Origin: Gavia stellata
Lineage: Eukaryota; Chordata; Aves; Gaviiformes; Gaviidae
NCBI RefSeq assembly: GCF_030936135.1
Contig: NC_082613.1
Span: forward strand, 1,798,001-1,862,000
Direction: 5' to 3'
Length of the DNA: 64,000 bases
Shown here: piece by piece, positions 1-14,100 of the stretch
Layout: each line of letters starts with the position of its first letter
Position numbering within the stretch: position 1 is the first letter of the stretch
The notes under the pieces: model-generated
Databases searched by the model: none
The model's input: only the letters and a program-made list of their open reading frames with translations
What the model was told of the DNA's origin: nothing
Made by a program: the position numbers and the translations under genes

Positions 1-3000
1 CTCTTCCCACCTCTCCACTGCCTCTTATCTCCCTGGAGATAGATTCGAGCCAAATTTTAATAGAAAACTGTGCCAAAAGGGATTTTTGAGAGGGCATCCA
101 GTCTATAACCTGTCTCCATGACAGGGTCAATTCAGTCTGTTTTTCTTGATTGTCCAAATTGCTTTTGGGAAACCTACAGACAAACACTTGGGAGTCATTA
201 CTTTCAGTCTCCGAAAATGGTCCCAAGGCTGAAGGCAACCTCATTCTGCAGTGCTTCTTTTGGTGAAAGCTGAGGAGGGTAAGCAGAGCTGCAAGCAGAG
301 GCAGAACCCACTTTCCTTTGTGCGTGGACACTGTTGTCTGCGGCTGCCAGTCAGTTACCATCTACCTTTATCAGCTTTTTTTTTTAATTTAAAGGGATAA
401 CGCTCAAGACCAGTGCCAGTACCACTCCACCTTTCTTAGCAGATCCCTCTAGAAGCTCCCTCCTTGAACTAGTACCACTTGCCAGCAGAGAAGACCCAGG
501 ATACTGTTTCAAAAAATAATTAAATGCCTAAATCAATTCAGAAACGGTCAAGTACTTTAGCCCAGGTTTTCAGCTGAGGACTGCTGTAACCTTACTTTTT
601 CCAAACTGACACTGGCACCTCATAGCTAGTTATTCATGAGCACACACTTCTGGAAATCATGACTAACCCAACAGTCTCATACCCAGCTAAAACATCATCA
701 CTGAGGAGAAGCAAATTTCCAGACTTGCAGTAAAGTGCCCTTTCGCTTGATATTGCTATCTGTAATGTGTAAAGGCAGAGCTTTACCTCAAATGACCTGA
801 TGGATGTGCTGGACATGTTGGTGTACAAACCATGTTATAGGATGTGTCAGCAGTACAGAAGTAGGATCATAAGGAAGAAGAGACTAAAAATAGCTCGATT
901 AGGAATAAAACAACCCTACAGCACTGGAAAGGATATTAAGTCCATGTCTCTATTACAGGCTGATTTTGGTTTAGCAGAGAGTAGGAAGGATGGCCGGGAG
1001 CATATACCCCATACGTGCCTTCTACTTGCTTCTTCACCTTGCTCTGAAACAGATGGTACTGGCCAGAGCCTCAAATAAGACGCTGGACTTAGCACAAAGC
1101 TGAGTCGATTTGTCCTAACATTTCCCCTGGTTCTGTGGGACGGGAGGTCACGGCGAGTGGGATAAGATCTGACATCAGCATCACTGAGCAGCAGACCATC
1201 AGGCCCCTGCAGCAAGGCTAACACGTCACTGTTGCCTTGCACTAGGATGGGACGGGATTAGGTAGGACGAGCAAGAAGTGCTGTAACACAGTTATTCTGT
1301 ATCTTTCCACAGTTCCAAACAAAGATTAAATAGCCACCGCGTGGATAGCGCTGTGTCATAGAGTACTCAAAATCATTAGAAGTGGGTTTTGTGTTTTTTT
1401 AAGGAATGCTCTTGCCTCCCCCTGCTAACAGCTAATAAATATTTGCATAGCACGGAAATTCCAGATGGGTGAGAGAAAGTTAATCTTCTGCCAATGCTCA
1501 AATAAGGCAAATAGAATAACTACCATGATTATTAGACACTTAGCTTTATCTCAGTGTAAAGCATGCTAAAGGAAAAAGTGATTACTAAGTACGGATGATG
1601 AATCTGTTTCGCCTTGGGAAGATACAGCAATTTATTTCTCTGAAGAGGTGCTTTAAACAGGCATGGGCAGAACAAGTCCATCTCAAATGTATCAAAAATC
1701 TGAAAAACTTATTACATTTGAACTACTCAGAAACGTCCTCGCGGTGGTTGGAGGTCTTGCAGGGAGGTCACTTGCAATGCAAAAGCATTTTAAATAAAAG
1801 TCTGTGCTTTCTGTAAGGACTTAAACAAAGCACAAGTCTGAAATATGATTATTGATTAAATTACTGATCAAAATATAAAATAGTTATCAGCTACCAGCAT
1901 ATCATCTTAGACTACCCCAGTGGGATTTTTTTTAGTGGAGCTTATGCATTGACTACCATCCCTTTTCAGAATGCTTTTCCATGTCAATTCGGTCCTATTC
2001 CATTGGTCTGTGCTGAGGCATCATAAGCAGAACAGACCTGCTTACGGAGACTGAAGCTGCAATAAAACCAACTGAAGGAGGACGTCATCAGCGTCCTTGT
2101 GTACCCATTTATGACCACACAGAGCAGATGCAACCAAAAACCCCAGCTGACTTAACAGCACTCCATTGTCTTTGTGCTTCACGTAAAGTAAGCGCACACG
2201 GAACACCATCAGCGAGATCCAGGTCCAGGTTGTGCTTGCACAGCAAGATCTTTATCTTGCACCTGCCAGCTGATCAAGCTGAATTCCTTCATTGCAGTCA
2301 TGCTACGGCATGGAGGACACACCAAAGCAATTCAACATTTGGCTTGCCTGTTTACCTGCTGGGCTTCCCCAGCAGTCAGGAAATCTTTCGACAGCATCAG
2401 GTAGGTGCACTTTATCTGTAACGGTGGAAAAACCTGACTGCGAAGCTCTTTCCTAAAACTGACTTTGGGAGCCAAGCAGCTGCATCTGTGTGCCCTATCA
2501 AGTAACTGCTGTTACTGCTCTAGAAGCTAACTCTGAATGATATCGAACTTTTCACTGCCGGTTTCAGAGAAATCCTCCCTGATTTTTTGTGGGCATCAGA
2601 GCATACTCATACTTACATATCGCAGCCAATGCATGTTTCTGTGTGAAAGACTCTCCCACTCTTGAGGACCTGGAATTCTGAAGTCAAAATGTTTGCTTTA
2701 ATTTAAGACCTCCTGCTGATATGTGCCACAAAGCAATCTTTGTGTCTCGAACCTTGTGAAAAGCTATGGCCTCGAGCCCAAAATTGATTTTTCCTCCCTG
2801 GTTTCCTAGGGAATAGGGAGAGGAAGACATCTGAGAAGAGTATGTGGAAAGCTTGGAAAACCCCTATTGTCCCATTAAACAGAGAGTTCAAGTTACTTAA
2901 GTGTTTTGGCTCTCAGCAAGGCACTTTTGCCCACCAGGCACTGTTTTACATCTTCAGTTTAATTGTTAGCACCAACCCTTCCAACCAAAACAAGAGCCAG

Positions 3001-3504
3001 GACCACAAAGATACCTTGAAAACACTCAGGCTTTCAGGGATGGCCAAGTGAGAGAGATTTCCCTTACAATCAATGGCCACTGGGTATCTTGACACTTTTG
3101 TACATCTGAAACTCTCAGCCCTACACCACATGCAGCACCTACAGAAAGTGCCACTTCTTACAGTAGGCGAGTGATCTTCAAGGGATCCTCTACATTCACA
3201 GCGTGTGTAAGAAACCTGAGATGGGTCATGAGGTCTGAAGGAGCCTAAGGAAACCTCTGGTGTCCGAGTTAGATCTACTGCAGTTTAATTCTTCTGGGAT
3301 AGGGTGTTGACATTGGCACCATTCAAATTCAAACTCGGGTACTGTGTTATACCTATCTATATTCCTTAGAAATCTCAGTTTTGTATCTTAATCAGTTTTC
3401 TTATCTTCATCAAACTGAGGAAGCTTTCTCAAGAGAACCAGCTTACAAACAGCCGCACACCTTGTTTTAGTGTCAAAACCAGAATGCGCAGTGTAATGAT
3501 ATTA
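1..3504. other. Stretch without recognisable gene
   Basis: No translated segment here resembles a family I recognise and no splice-bounded open exon stands out. Plus-strand AATAAA signals occur at 1434-1439 and 1793-1798; the second is followed by a T/G-rich stretch, so a 3'UTR of a plus-strand neighbour may end here. In mammals the gene next to ARFRP1 on this side is TNFRSF6B/RTEL1, but I see no coding match to either, so that remains inference from gene order alone. Confidence 0.4.
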
Positions 3505-3722
3505 GGAAAATTTTCTTTATGGAGAGAGCGGTGAAGCACTGGCAGAGGCTGCCCAGGGAGGTGGTGGAGTCACCATCCCTGGAGGTGTTCAAGGAACGTG
3601 TGGACGTGGCACTGCAGGACATGGTTTAGTGGGCATGGTGGGGTTGGGTTGGTGGTTGGACCTGATGATCTTACAGGTCTTTTCCAACCTTAGTGATTCT
3701 GTGATTCTGTGATTCTGCGATA
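3505..3722 (+). repeat. CR1 LINE, truncated 3' end
   Basis: The stretch reads as the end of the CR1 reverse-transcriptase ORF (GCACTGGCAGAGGCTGCCC, then GAGGTGGTGGAGTC) followed by the CR1 3'UTR and the octamer-type tail GTGATTCTGTGATTCTG. This is the usual 5'-truncated form of avian CR1. It is similar in sequence to the copies at 54.0 and 56.9 kb, which lie in the opposite orientation. Confidence 0.9.
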
Positions 3723-4356
3723 CCACCTGTTCTAACAACAGCAAGTAACTGAAAGGGATTGGTATCTTACCTGACAGTTTGCCTAGCCTTATCCTATCCT
3801 AGCATTACTGAGAAGTAAGATTCTGCGTTCCAGTATGCAATTATTTCCATTGACTTCATGTGCTTAATGACATAGTCCAGCTGCCCTCACGCTTTGACCC
3901 AAACGTGAGGGAATGAATTACGTTCTCTCATAAAAAAAGTCTGCAATGAGTTGCATGCAGAAAATTTAGCAGATAGTTCTTTGACAGATGCCAAATAGCA
4001 TATTTTTAACCAAATACTACTGTCTAACTTGCTCAAATAGAGCTTGAATAATGTCCCCTTAGTTATGTGAGCAAACAGCACAGAACGGTCACCAGAGCCA
4101 GGAGTAACTAAAACATGCAAAGAGCAACACCCACTGCCAAACCACTGTAAAAATACATATAAAGAGAGAGATATTCGGAGAAATGTTAGCGATACGTCAG
4201 CAGAATTACTAGCTGGGTAGGCTACGTAAGAAGTGAGCACTATGTGATTTTGAGACCTTTCTGCTCTTTCTGGCATTTCAAAAAACTAGAAGGCTAAGTA
4301 TCACTATTTCCAAACATGAGTTGTTCCAGCAAGAGAAGTTCAAAGAAGTAGGAAGC
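3723..4356. other. Stretch without recognisable gene
   Basis: AT-rich single-copy-looking sequence between the CR1 tail and the inferred ARFRP1 polyadenylation site. I see no exon, RNA gene or repeat here. Confidence 0.4.
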
Positions 4357-5144
4357 TTTATTGCATACTGATTTCTCCCCGCCTAGAGGTTCAGCTTTCG
4401 GCCTAGAAAGATCACAGAGAGGGCCTCAATTCATTCCAGTTACCGAAGATACCAGTTATTCTTATGATTAAAGAGAACGCACAACAGAGAGATTGGCAGT
4501 CAAAGCAAGGCAGTGCTTCTGGAGTTCACATCCCATTAAGAATATCCATTTTAAACAGTGTGCCGTTGTGCAGTTGCTGGCTTCCATATCTGCATTTACC
4601 ACAGGTAAAAGTTATGAATCAACATGTCGACTGAAAATTGAGTTATAATCAACACTGTCTCTCCCCATTATACATAACAGCAGCATAACAGGGCCAGTAA
4701 CACCACCATGGGCCTGGAGCAGCAAGGTATCTTCTCAGTTAGAAGGGACAGCCATTCCCCAGGCTCTCCCTCCCCTTTCATATTCACCTACACAGTTCCT
4801 TCAGAAGTTCCTTCATGTCACTGGCCTCTAGCCTGTTAGACTAACAAATCAAGAATCACAAAGAAAATACAGTAGAAATTCAAGTTCTTTCCATCTGCAA
4901 CAATGTGTAGATTGCCACTCGGTCTGTGCTCTCAGGCCAACGACTTAATACTTAATGTAAGAGATTCCCACCCCCACCCAGTTGGAATCCTTTGCTCAAG
5001 TTTTTTAGACACAGAAAGAGAATGTTTGTCTCCAAACGCAGGAAAGAATCAGGTGTAATAGGAATCCAGTGGACCACCTTCTTTAGAGAGAACACAAAAC
5101 TGTGTGGAAAAAGACTGTCCGTTCCTTGGCTGACTTGGAATTTC
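4357..5144 (-). other. ARFRP1: ARFRP1 3'UTR
   Basis: On the minus strand the ARFRP1 stop codon (5147-5145) is followed by about 790 bases without further coding potential, ending at an AATAAA signal at 4362-4357. The signal choice is an inference; other downstream sites could be used. Confidence 0.55.
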
Positions 5145-8100
5145 TTACGTGATGTCCTTCTTTCTTGGGGGCCGGTGAATATTCCTCACCACGCACTTCA
5201 CCATCCATTCAATTCCCTCGTTCACTCCTTTGCTAAGGAAATAAGGTAAGTAGACAAGACTTAAAAATAAAAAAATAACAACAACAAACAACCAAGAACA
5301 AAACCATGGCTCATGCAGTCCCTAACTGAGCCCTTACAAGAGGGAGTGAGGGGTTCTGCCCTGCAGTTACTTACTGGCATTACTATGTTAGTTTCTCATA
5401 CGCGCAAACAACGGGGATCTGATTTCTTTTAACTCGATACATAAACTCCATCCTTTATTTTTCTGGTGTCTATACAAGTCTACATCCAACTTAGTTAGTC
5501 ATCAACTCTGTGGAAACCTTGGGATGAACAAGCATCAAACCACTTGACAGTCAGGTGGTTTGAGGTTATTGTACTACAAGCCTCAGGCTAGCTTTATGTA
5601 TCAGATCTTCCAATCCTGGCTCCAACTTTCTGTAATCATCTGTGCTGGGGCTGCTAAGCAAGTCCCCAACTCACTGGTCTGCACAGCTTCCCAGCCAGGA
5701 CTTCCACGATTTATTTTTTAAGGGCAAACTCAAACTGAAATTTTGAAAGGGAATTCCACACAGATCAAAACTAGAAGTGTTTGTACAAGACCCACAACAA
5801 TTGAAAAGTTTGCATTTCATAAATTATCTAATACTTCTCTTCCAGTCAGTGCTTAACCACTGTTTTTGTGGTCATTCATCTGCTTAATGGGATTTGATTC
5901 TTAGCAATGCAGACAACAGAGATTTTTCTCATGGTTTAAGAAGCTTTTCTTATCCTTTGCAGTAGCTTGTATAATAATACAGCTTTTTTGCTAGATTAAA
6001 AAAAAGAAGACATCTCAAAGCTCTGGATTCAGATCAGGCAGTAATTCAGACAGGAGTATTTCTAGCCATCTGGAACGGTACTTTTGACTTATGCCAAATA
6101 GCACTTTTCACTCAAAGAACTGAAAGCGTAACCAAAGTACCGCAAGACTCAGTGTGCAATAGCAATGCCAAGATATCAAGAATCTAGTGGGTTGGTCAAG
6201 GTCATGGCATGCAGCTGTGTAGGCCTGAAGACGACTCACAGTCTCTCAAATTTTGGCCTGTTCTAGTTATTATATCTTAAACACCAGGCGTCTCCAGTGT
6301 AAGAACGCCCTTGGAGATTATTATATTATCTACATAACAAAGCTCATCTGCACACCAAAAAATACGAAAGCAAGAGCATAATTACTCCGCCAGCAATGGA
6401 ACACCACTCATTTCTCTGGCAGTGTCATAAACAGCTGAATTTTCAACTGACTTCTTACATAAAAGCCAGGAGCTGCAGCAAGCCAACGACTGCAAAGATT
6501 ATTGTGTACGCAGAAGGGATGATAAAGGACAAGAATCAACAGCTCCATATGCCTCCAAGTCCCGTTGCTCCCAGCCAGTAGTACATTTTCATCATGTTTC
6601 GTAAGTGGGATTTACAGATGAAGTTACTGACCTGGTGCAAGTCCAAGGTTCACAAACAAGTATCAGTCACACCAGGAAGGAAGCGCAGCTCCCTTTCAGG
6701 GGTTATTAAATCCTATAGTTCTGCTCTGCTCGTGTGACACCCTGCAGCAGTTCAGTTAACCAAAACACCATCCATTCTCATACTTACCCAGTGAGAGCAG
6801 AGCAGGCTTGTGTCAGGCAGTCTCTCTTCCCAATTTTGTTAATGCAGTCACTAAATGCTGTCTTGATGTCAGGTATTGAGAGACAAGTCTGCAAGGGAAA
6901 CCAGAGAAAAGCTTGCTTTCTATGCTACGAGAGATGGTGACCTTCTTCCAGAATGAATCCTACCACACGCACAGTTCTGCTTCAGTCAGGATGGCACAAT
7001 GCTGTTAGGTTAAACCCCCTCACCCACTAACACAGCAAATTCACTTCTTTACATTCCAAAAAAAATGAACATATTCTTTTTTTCACCAAAGAGAATGTAC
7101 AGTCCAATAACAGTGCAGACCATAGTCATGCTGTCCTTTATTTCTACTTGCACAAGCCTGTGCAAAGCAATCAGGCAACGGACTTCCCAAAAACTGCCAG
7201 CAGACCACTACACCTGCGCATATCCAGCGGCACAGAGAATCCACCTCCTTCTCCTTGTCCATCTTTGAGGCCTTTGAGAAGTCCACTTTTCCCAGTGCAG
7301 CTTACAATTGCTGTAGCCAGCTTAATCCATTACGATCACTTCCCTTTCTGACCCTCTGGTATAATCGTGGCCCGCTCTAACTTTCACAAAGCTGTTCATC
7401 CATTGCTCTCCAGGAGTTTTGCTTCGGAGATGACTTTGCACCATTTACATTGTTTATAGTAGTACGTCACTGCATCACAACACTGCACCTGTTTTGAGGA
7501 ACGTCTTTTTCCCTTTGGAATGATGTACAGTAACCCAGTAGAGGGGGTAGCACCACTGAACTATCAATTCAGAGAAGCCTTGTTTCAGTGTTCAAGGGGA
7601 AGCCATGAACTCGAAATCCTGTCTTACAGCAGAGGATGAGGCAGATTACCCATCACTTCAACCAGGAGCATCTGAGCTTCTCATGCTCAGCAGAAAATGT
7701 CAGCTGCGGCTTCCAAGTTCCCCTCTTTTCCATCTCCCTATCTACATTGCAAAATATTTGTTTACAGATGTGTTTTGTTTCTCAACTGAAACCACATAAG
7801 CCAAGAGCAAACTAGGGAAGCTGGATTTGTGATCACATAAACAGCGTACCATTACAATAATAAAATCCACAGATGACCTTTCTGGAGTGATGTTATCTAC
7901 CATACATTTCAGAGGAAACTCACACAACCTGACGTATCATATTTCTATCTCAACTTCCCCAAAAGAACGCCCTGTAAACCATCTTTTCATGAAGGCTCTT
8001 TAAGGCATAGTGTAGTGGGTTGACCCTTGCTGGACCCCAGGTGCCCACCAAAGCCGCTCTATCACTCTTCCTCAGCTGGACAGGGGAGAGACAATATAAC

Positions 8101-11100
8101 GAAAGGCTCATGGGTCGAGATGAGGACAGGGAGCTCACTCCCCATTACCATCACGGGCAAAACAGACTCGACTTGGGGAAATGAGTTTAATTTGTTACCA
8201 ATCAAAATCAGAGTAGGATAATGAGAAATAAAACCAAATCTTAAAAACACCTTCCCCCCACCCCTCCTTTCTTCCCAGGCTTAACTTCACTCCCAATTTT
8301 CTCCACCTCCTCCTCCCGAGCAGCACAGGGGGACAGGGAATGGGGGTTGTGCTCAGTTCATCACACATTTCTGCCGTTCCTTCCTTCTCACACTCTTCCC
8401 CTGCTCCAGCATGGGGTCCCTCCCACGGGAGACAGTTCTTCACAAACTGCTCCAGCGTGGGTCCTTTCCACAGGGTGCAGTCCTTCAGGAACAGACTGCT
8501 CCAGCGTGGGTCCCTGCGGGGTCACAGGTCCTGCCAGCAAACTTGCTCCAGAATGGGCTCCTCTCTCCACAGGTCCTGCCAGGAGCCTGCTCCAGCGTGG
8601 GCTTCCCACAGGGTCACAGCCTTCTTCGGGCATCTCCCTGCTCTGGCGTGGGGTCCTGCATGGGCTGCAGGTGGGTATCTGCTCCACCGTGGACCCCCAC
8701 GGGGGCAGGGGCACAGCCTGCCTCACCTTGGTCTTCACCACGGGCTGCAGGGGAATCTCTGCTCTGGCGCCTGGAGCACCTCCTCCCCCTCCTTCTTCAC
8801 TGACCTTGGTGTCTGCAGAGTTGTTTCTCTCACATATTCTCACTCCTCTCTCCGACTGCTGTTGCACAGTTGTTTTTCCCCTTTCTTAAATACGTTATCC
8901 GAGAGGCGTTGCCACCGTCACTGATGGGCTTGGCCTTGGCCAGTGGCAGGTCCGTCTTGGAGCCGGCTGGCATTGGCTCTATCGGACACAGGGGAAGCTT
9001 CTGGCAGCTTCTCACAGAAGCCACCCCTGTAGCCCCCCTGCTACCATACCCTTGCCACGCAAACCCAATACACATAGCCTAGCCAGGACTGACCTGCCTG
9101 TACAACCAAATTCCTTTTATGAAGGGTTCAGAACAGCATTACCCAAAATAAGATTCAGGAATGGTTCACCTAGAAATACATCAAGCAGCAAGGCTCTGTT
9201 TCTGGAGTCACCTGCAAAAAAGCATGAGTGGCTGTTTTAGGCAAAAAAGGTTACATCGTAGAGTCTTTATCCATTTGGCAAATCCACTCCAAGACAGGCA
9301 ATGCTGCTGCTTGGCCTCATATCAGGATAAAACCTGAAGTATAGACTCTTCAGCCATCTCAAGAGTAACTGATCAGCAGAATGGAACTAAAATAGGGACA
9401 ACAGAAAGGTGGATAGCCTAAGTAAAACTATTTATTAAAAAGTCTAACCAACCTGACCTATGTTCTGTACTATCTTTTTTTATAAGCTTATTTTAAATTA
9501 AAACTTAAGCTTGCTTAAATTAAAACAAGCTTATTTAAATTAAAACTAATTTTACAGGGAAGCTGTGGTATTTCTTAAGTTGGAAACTAGAATGGCCATC
9601 ATACAGAAGGCCTATTTTCTAACAACTGTGTGGAAAATAGGTAACACTATTGAGTCTTCAAATATACACTGGTACTCACCATGACTCCTCATTTTCCAAA
9701 GACACGAGGAAGCTTTCCAACATTCTGGAGATTTCAAATTCAATTTCCAAAATTTATCTTAAGATTAGGAAGGCAAAACTTCCTCGCAAAGACACCCAAT
9801 TATTTTCATATGCTATTTTTTCAGCTCAGTTTTTCCAGTATTTTTAATAGGGTTGCAAAATGAGCCATTCTATCCTCAAGTTTTAACAGTTCATTGTACA
9901 GCTCAGAAATACATAGTTTTCATAAACCTTTAAACAGCTGCATTCACATCAAAACGGCAAATATAAATTCTTATTTTGCAGCTTTTTCTGCAGTAAGCAG
10001 TAGGTAAGCAAAACTGCCTAATATTTTCAAAAGTGGCATGCTGACTTGGAAGGGAGTCCACCTGAATTATTATATATTAGACGTTCAACTCCCCTACAAA
10101 GCAATAGTTCCCTTAAAAAACAAAACAAAACAAACTCCCTCCCACAACACACATTTGACCCAGTCTTTTAATTAATTACAAAATGAACCAGTTTTGAAGC
10201 CCCTGCTAAACACACAGCATTCTCCTGGTACAAAAGAATTAATATACAGTATTGTCATGATATTAGAATTGGTATTTTGCAAACTGTGACTGTATTTCAT
10301 CTCCTGATACGGCCAAACACCACTGAGTGGTGCAGTGCTGAGCGGATGCAATTTACTCTGGGGTAGTGGTGTCTATTAACAGCGGAATTCTTTTCTACAA
10401 GGAACTTAGCATCGGGGCCAAAAAAAAAATCTTACACTTCATGAAATTTCAGGCATTTCAGGCATTGAGTCAGAACTTTTGTTAGCTTACTGTGAGGAAT
10501 GTAAACTTGAAAAAATTATCTGTGTCAGACGTGCTACTTCTGATATATTTCACAACAAGTCTTCTGCTGGACTTTAAAGATGTAATCATCGTGAATGATC
10601 CTTCACCTGCAAATACCAGCCAGGTTAAGATACCACTTAGCCCCCCGTATCATGATCCACGTTAACGACAGAGGGATGCTGGTGAGAATTCCCCATTACA
10701 ACTTTATGTCTGGGGATCCAGAGCAGAAAAATCTCTGCCAGTGATAATCCTGTAACATTCAATTTTCTTCCAGACATCTTCAATTCTGCTAGATCAGTGG
10801 AAGAGAAACAGGCCTCCCAGTTTTCGAAACCTTGCTTAAGGAAGCCTGAATAATTACTGAAAAATAAGCTATAGTCTCTTCAATATTTTATTAATAGCAC
10901 TGATGTCTCTCTGCTCTATGTCCATATCCAAGATCACACTCTCGGAATAGACCTCTAAATATACAATTTAGGTGTTTCTTAAAAATAGGCATACCTCCAG
11001 TCAGTACGGTTTTGCTAATCTCAGTTCTATGACTGCATACAGGCACTGAATCTGTGGGCTGGCCTTGGACCCTCCAGAAGGGGCAAGGAGTCATTCACAG

Positions 11101-14100
11101 TTTTTATCTAGAGAGTCTGTTCCAAATACCTCTTTCTAGTCGTATAAAGAAGTCCACTTGTTCAATCTTTTTTCTTTAGCCTGGCTAGGATGCCAGAAGA
11201 GCTGGCTTTTGCAGTATGCCCATAACAAAATATGCATATACAGCCAAAAGGAAAATTGGAACAGCTTTCCAGGTCACTGCATATAGCTTAGTGCTCAACA
11301 GCTAAAGGCAAGAGTGCAGACTGCTCCCTGCTGTAAAGCTGTAGTGTTGCCTGGAAATATGAGAGTTAACATTCTGGTTTCCACACAGAAAAGACAGTCA
11401 ATTTCCCCACACACCAGAGACCACAGCAAAGTCAGGACCATAAATCAGGAATCCTGTCTCAATCTCACGCTGCCTTTTAAGTGGAACTACATTTCTTTCA
11501 TTTCTATAACTAGATAATCTTACAATCATCCAAAAAAAGCTGTTGTGTTGTGCACTTGAAGCTTAACCAAATCCTCCTTTAAAGCCAAAGTGATTTCTAT
11601 GTAAGTCTCAAGTATTCCCCACAAGTACACTCACTGAGATAGGTGTAAAGTCCAGGGGAAGAAGCTGGGAAGCATTTGCATACTTTGAAACAGAGACTGA
11701 TCACAGCTGCCAGGGCTGGTACTCCAAATTCTGCAGAAAGTCTCTGGCTCCACCTAGAGATTAATGACTCAAAATGCAGTACTGGAATTCCAGGTACAAT
11801 GCGTGGAAAGGAGGAGGAAACATGGAAAATACCATGACCACTTTAGGCATTCTCTTCCCTCTTTTCCATGCCAGGGGAGATGAGGACTGCCTAGGATGCG
11901 TCACCTAAACAGTCACACTGTAGTGCCCACTCACTTGTCAAATACAAAACAAGAGTTTTGCAGTTCTGGATATGCTGGAAAGAATTCAAATTATACTATC
12001 AAGAAAAAGCATTCCTTGCCATTCACTGCTGTCATTGATGGAATGCTCTAGGACAAACAGAGTGTTTCATTGAACAGATCTCATCTGGTTGTGGGAAAAG
12101 GATGATATTGCTTCACATACATTTGTTGTGCTATTCCTAGGTAATAGTAGAGCAGCATAAACAAAGCGCATTAAACATTTTTTTTTTCTGAATAAACAGG
12201 AAAAAACAGTATCAAGATACCAAGTCACAATACAAGAAAGACCCACCATAGCTACGTAGTCTGTTCTGTTTACACAGAAGTTCCAAACAGCTGAGATGGA
12301 CGTGCCTGTAGTAAGCTCACTTATGCCACGGGGAAAAAGGTTGGCAGAGAAAGGAAAAAAATAAAACTAAATTCAAAAAAATTATTTCCAGCAGTGAGAA
12401 AGAACCATAGGATGAGTCCAAGAATGTGAAACAAATTTAACATGAATGCAGAGCTCACCTTTCCAAAGCTTATTTGCTCACTTAAGAAGTAAATCTGCAA
12501 TAATCTTACCTCTACGTCCTGCTTGTTAGCTAACACCAGAATGGGAACCCCTTCCAGAGCTTCGCTGGTAATCATCTTCTCTATAAAGCACAGAAACAAA
12601 ACCAGAGGTTTAGCCAGTTCTGGAAGATAAAGTTGTGCAAATGCCTGACACAGGCTATCTGGACATAGGGAGGAAGCAAGAGGCCCCTTCTTGCATTACA
12701 GTTGCAATTGATACAACTTTTCAGGTCTATTTTCTTCACAGAAATTTTTTCCAGATCAAACTCCAAACTTAATTTTGATCAACAAGCATGTTACTGAGAA
12801 TTAACGAGGTGATAAATGTAGAATAAGGAATAAAAATTCCAAAATCATTAGCATAAGCACAAAAAGAGATTCAAGGCCATCATAGGCCACAAAAGCAAGT
12901 CCTGTGTTACAGGCAAGACGGACTTCAACAAAAAAGTGCAAAAGCACTACAGATGTGTCAACAACAGGCCACACAGCTTACTTCAAGGACACAGGAACAG
13001 ACATGATCGTAATGAGAGAACTGTGCCACAACACATCATGAAATCACAGTACAGGTAAAACACAATGTACTCACCGAAAGCTCTTTTAGATTCTGAGAGC
13101 CTCTCCTCATCAGTGGAGTCAATAACGTAGATGACTCCATGAGATTCAGCATAATACTGAAAGAAAAACACAAATATTAGTGTATCTATCTGCTAGGACC
13201 ATTTCTTCCTTTTCCTGATTTATTTTTTTTAAATTTGGTAAAATTTTGATACATGTGGAAGAGATCAACCAGTTAGAGACAGCTGTTTCCATAGTATGTT
13301 TATGGAGAGAAGAATGGTGGCACACAGAATGCATTGCCTGTTCTGTTTGCAGGCCTACGGAATACAACAGGTGAAAAAGCTTATCTGTCCCCCCAAAAAG
13401 CTTCTCTCTACTGGCACAACCCTCAGATATGTGTTGGTAACTGCTGTCTGTAAACAATAATGCAAATATTAAGCATTATCTTTGCTAATCTTGCACAGAT
13501 ATAGTTGAATCTCTGCAAAAGTGTTGATGCTAAATACTAGGGTTACCAATAAGCCTGTAGGATTACTAAATGATCATACTGCTTCAATTCTAAAAGAGAC
13601 AAAAACATTTATAAAAGAAAAAAATACATCTCCAACCTTGTCCCAAAGAGACTGTAGCTCCTCCTGTCCACCAAGATCCCAGAACATTAGTCGAGTTTTG
13701 CCAACATCAATAGTACCAACTAGAGGGAAGGAAGAAAAACAACCCAATGAAAACTGAAAAAGCATCAACACCTGCACACCCCACTAAGAAATCTGGGATA
13801 GAACAGTCTTCTAGAGGAACAAATCACATGCAGTGGCTACTTTCAGCAATACCTTCACCAAGAGTGACCGCTAATATCAGATAGCGTCGTATCAGTGCAA
13901 ATAATATGAGAATCAGGTCAGCGAATGAACTCCAGTGAAATTTAGCTTAAGCTCAGAGCACAGCACTGAAATGGGACACTTCGTTTGTTAAGACTTCAGG
14001 GTTTTTTCCTCATAAGCTAAGCAAGCCTATTTTATTCTCTTGCAAAAAGACATGGGGAGATGGGAGATACGATCTCTACTTCCAGGAACTATTTTGCCCT

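Noticed and set aside
1-3400. TNFRSF6B or RTEL1 3' exons expected from mammalian gene order
   Set aside because: No segment encodes cysteine-rich TNF receptor repeats, or RTEL1 C-terminal motifs; only poly(A)-like signals are seen.
8340-8924. Overlapping open frames up to 194 codons at 8.3-8.9 kb
   Set aside because: They fall wholly inside the solo LTR and its internal repeats; LTRs of this kind are non-coding.
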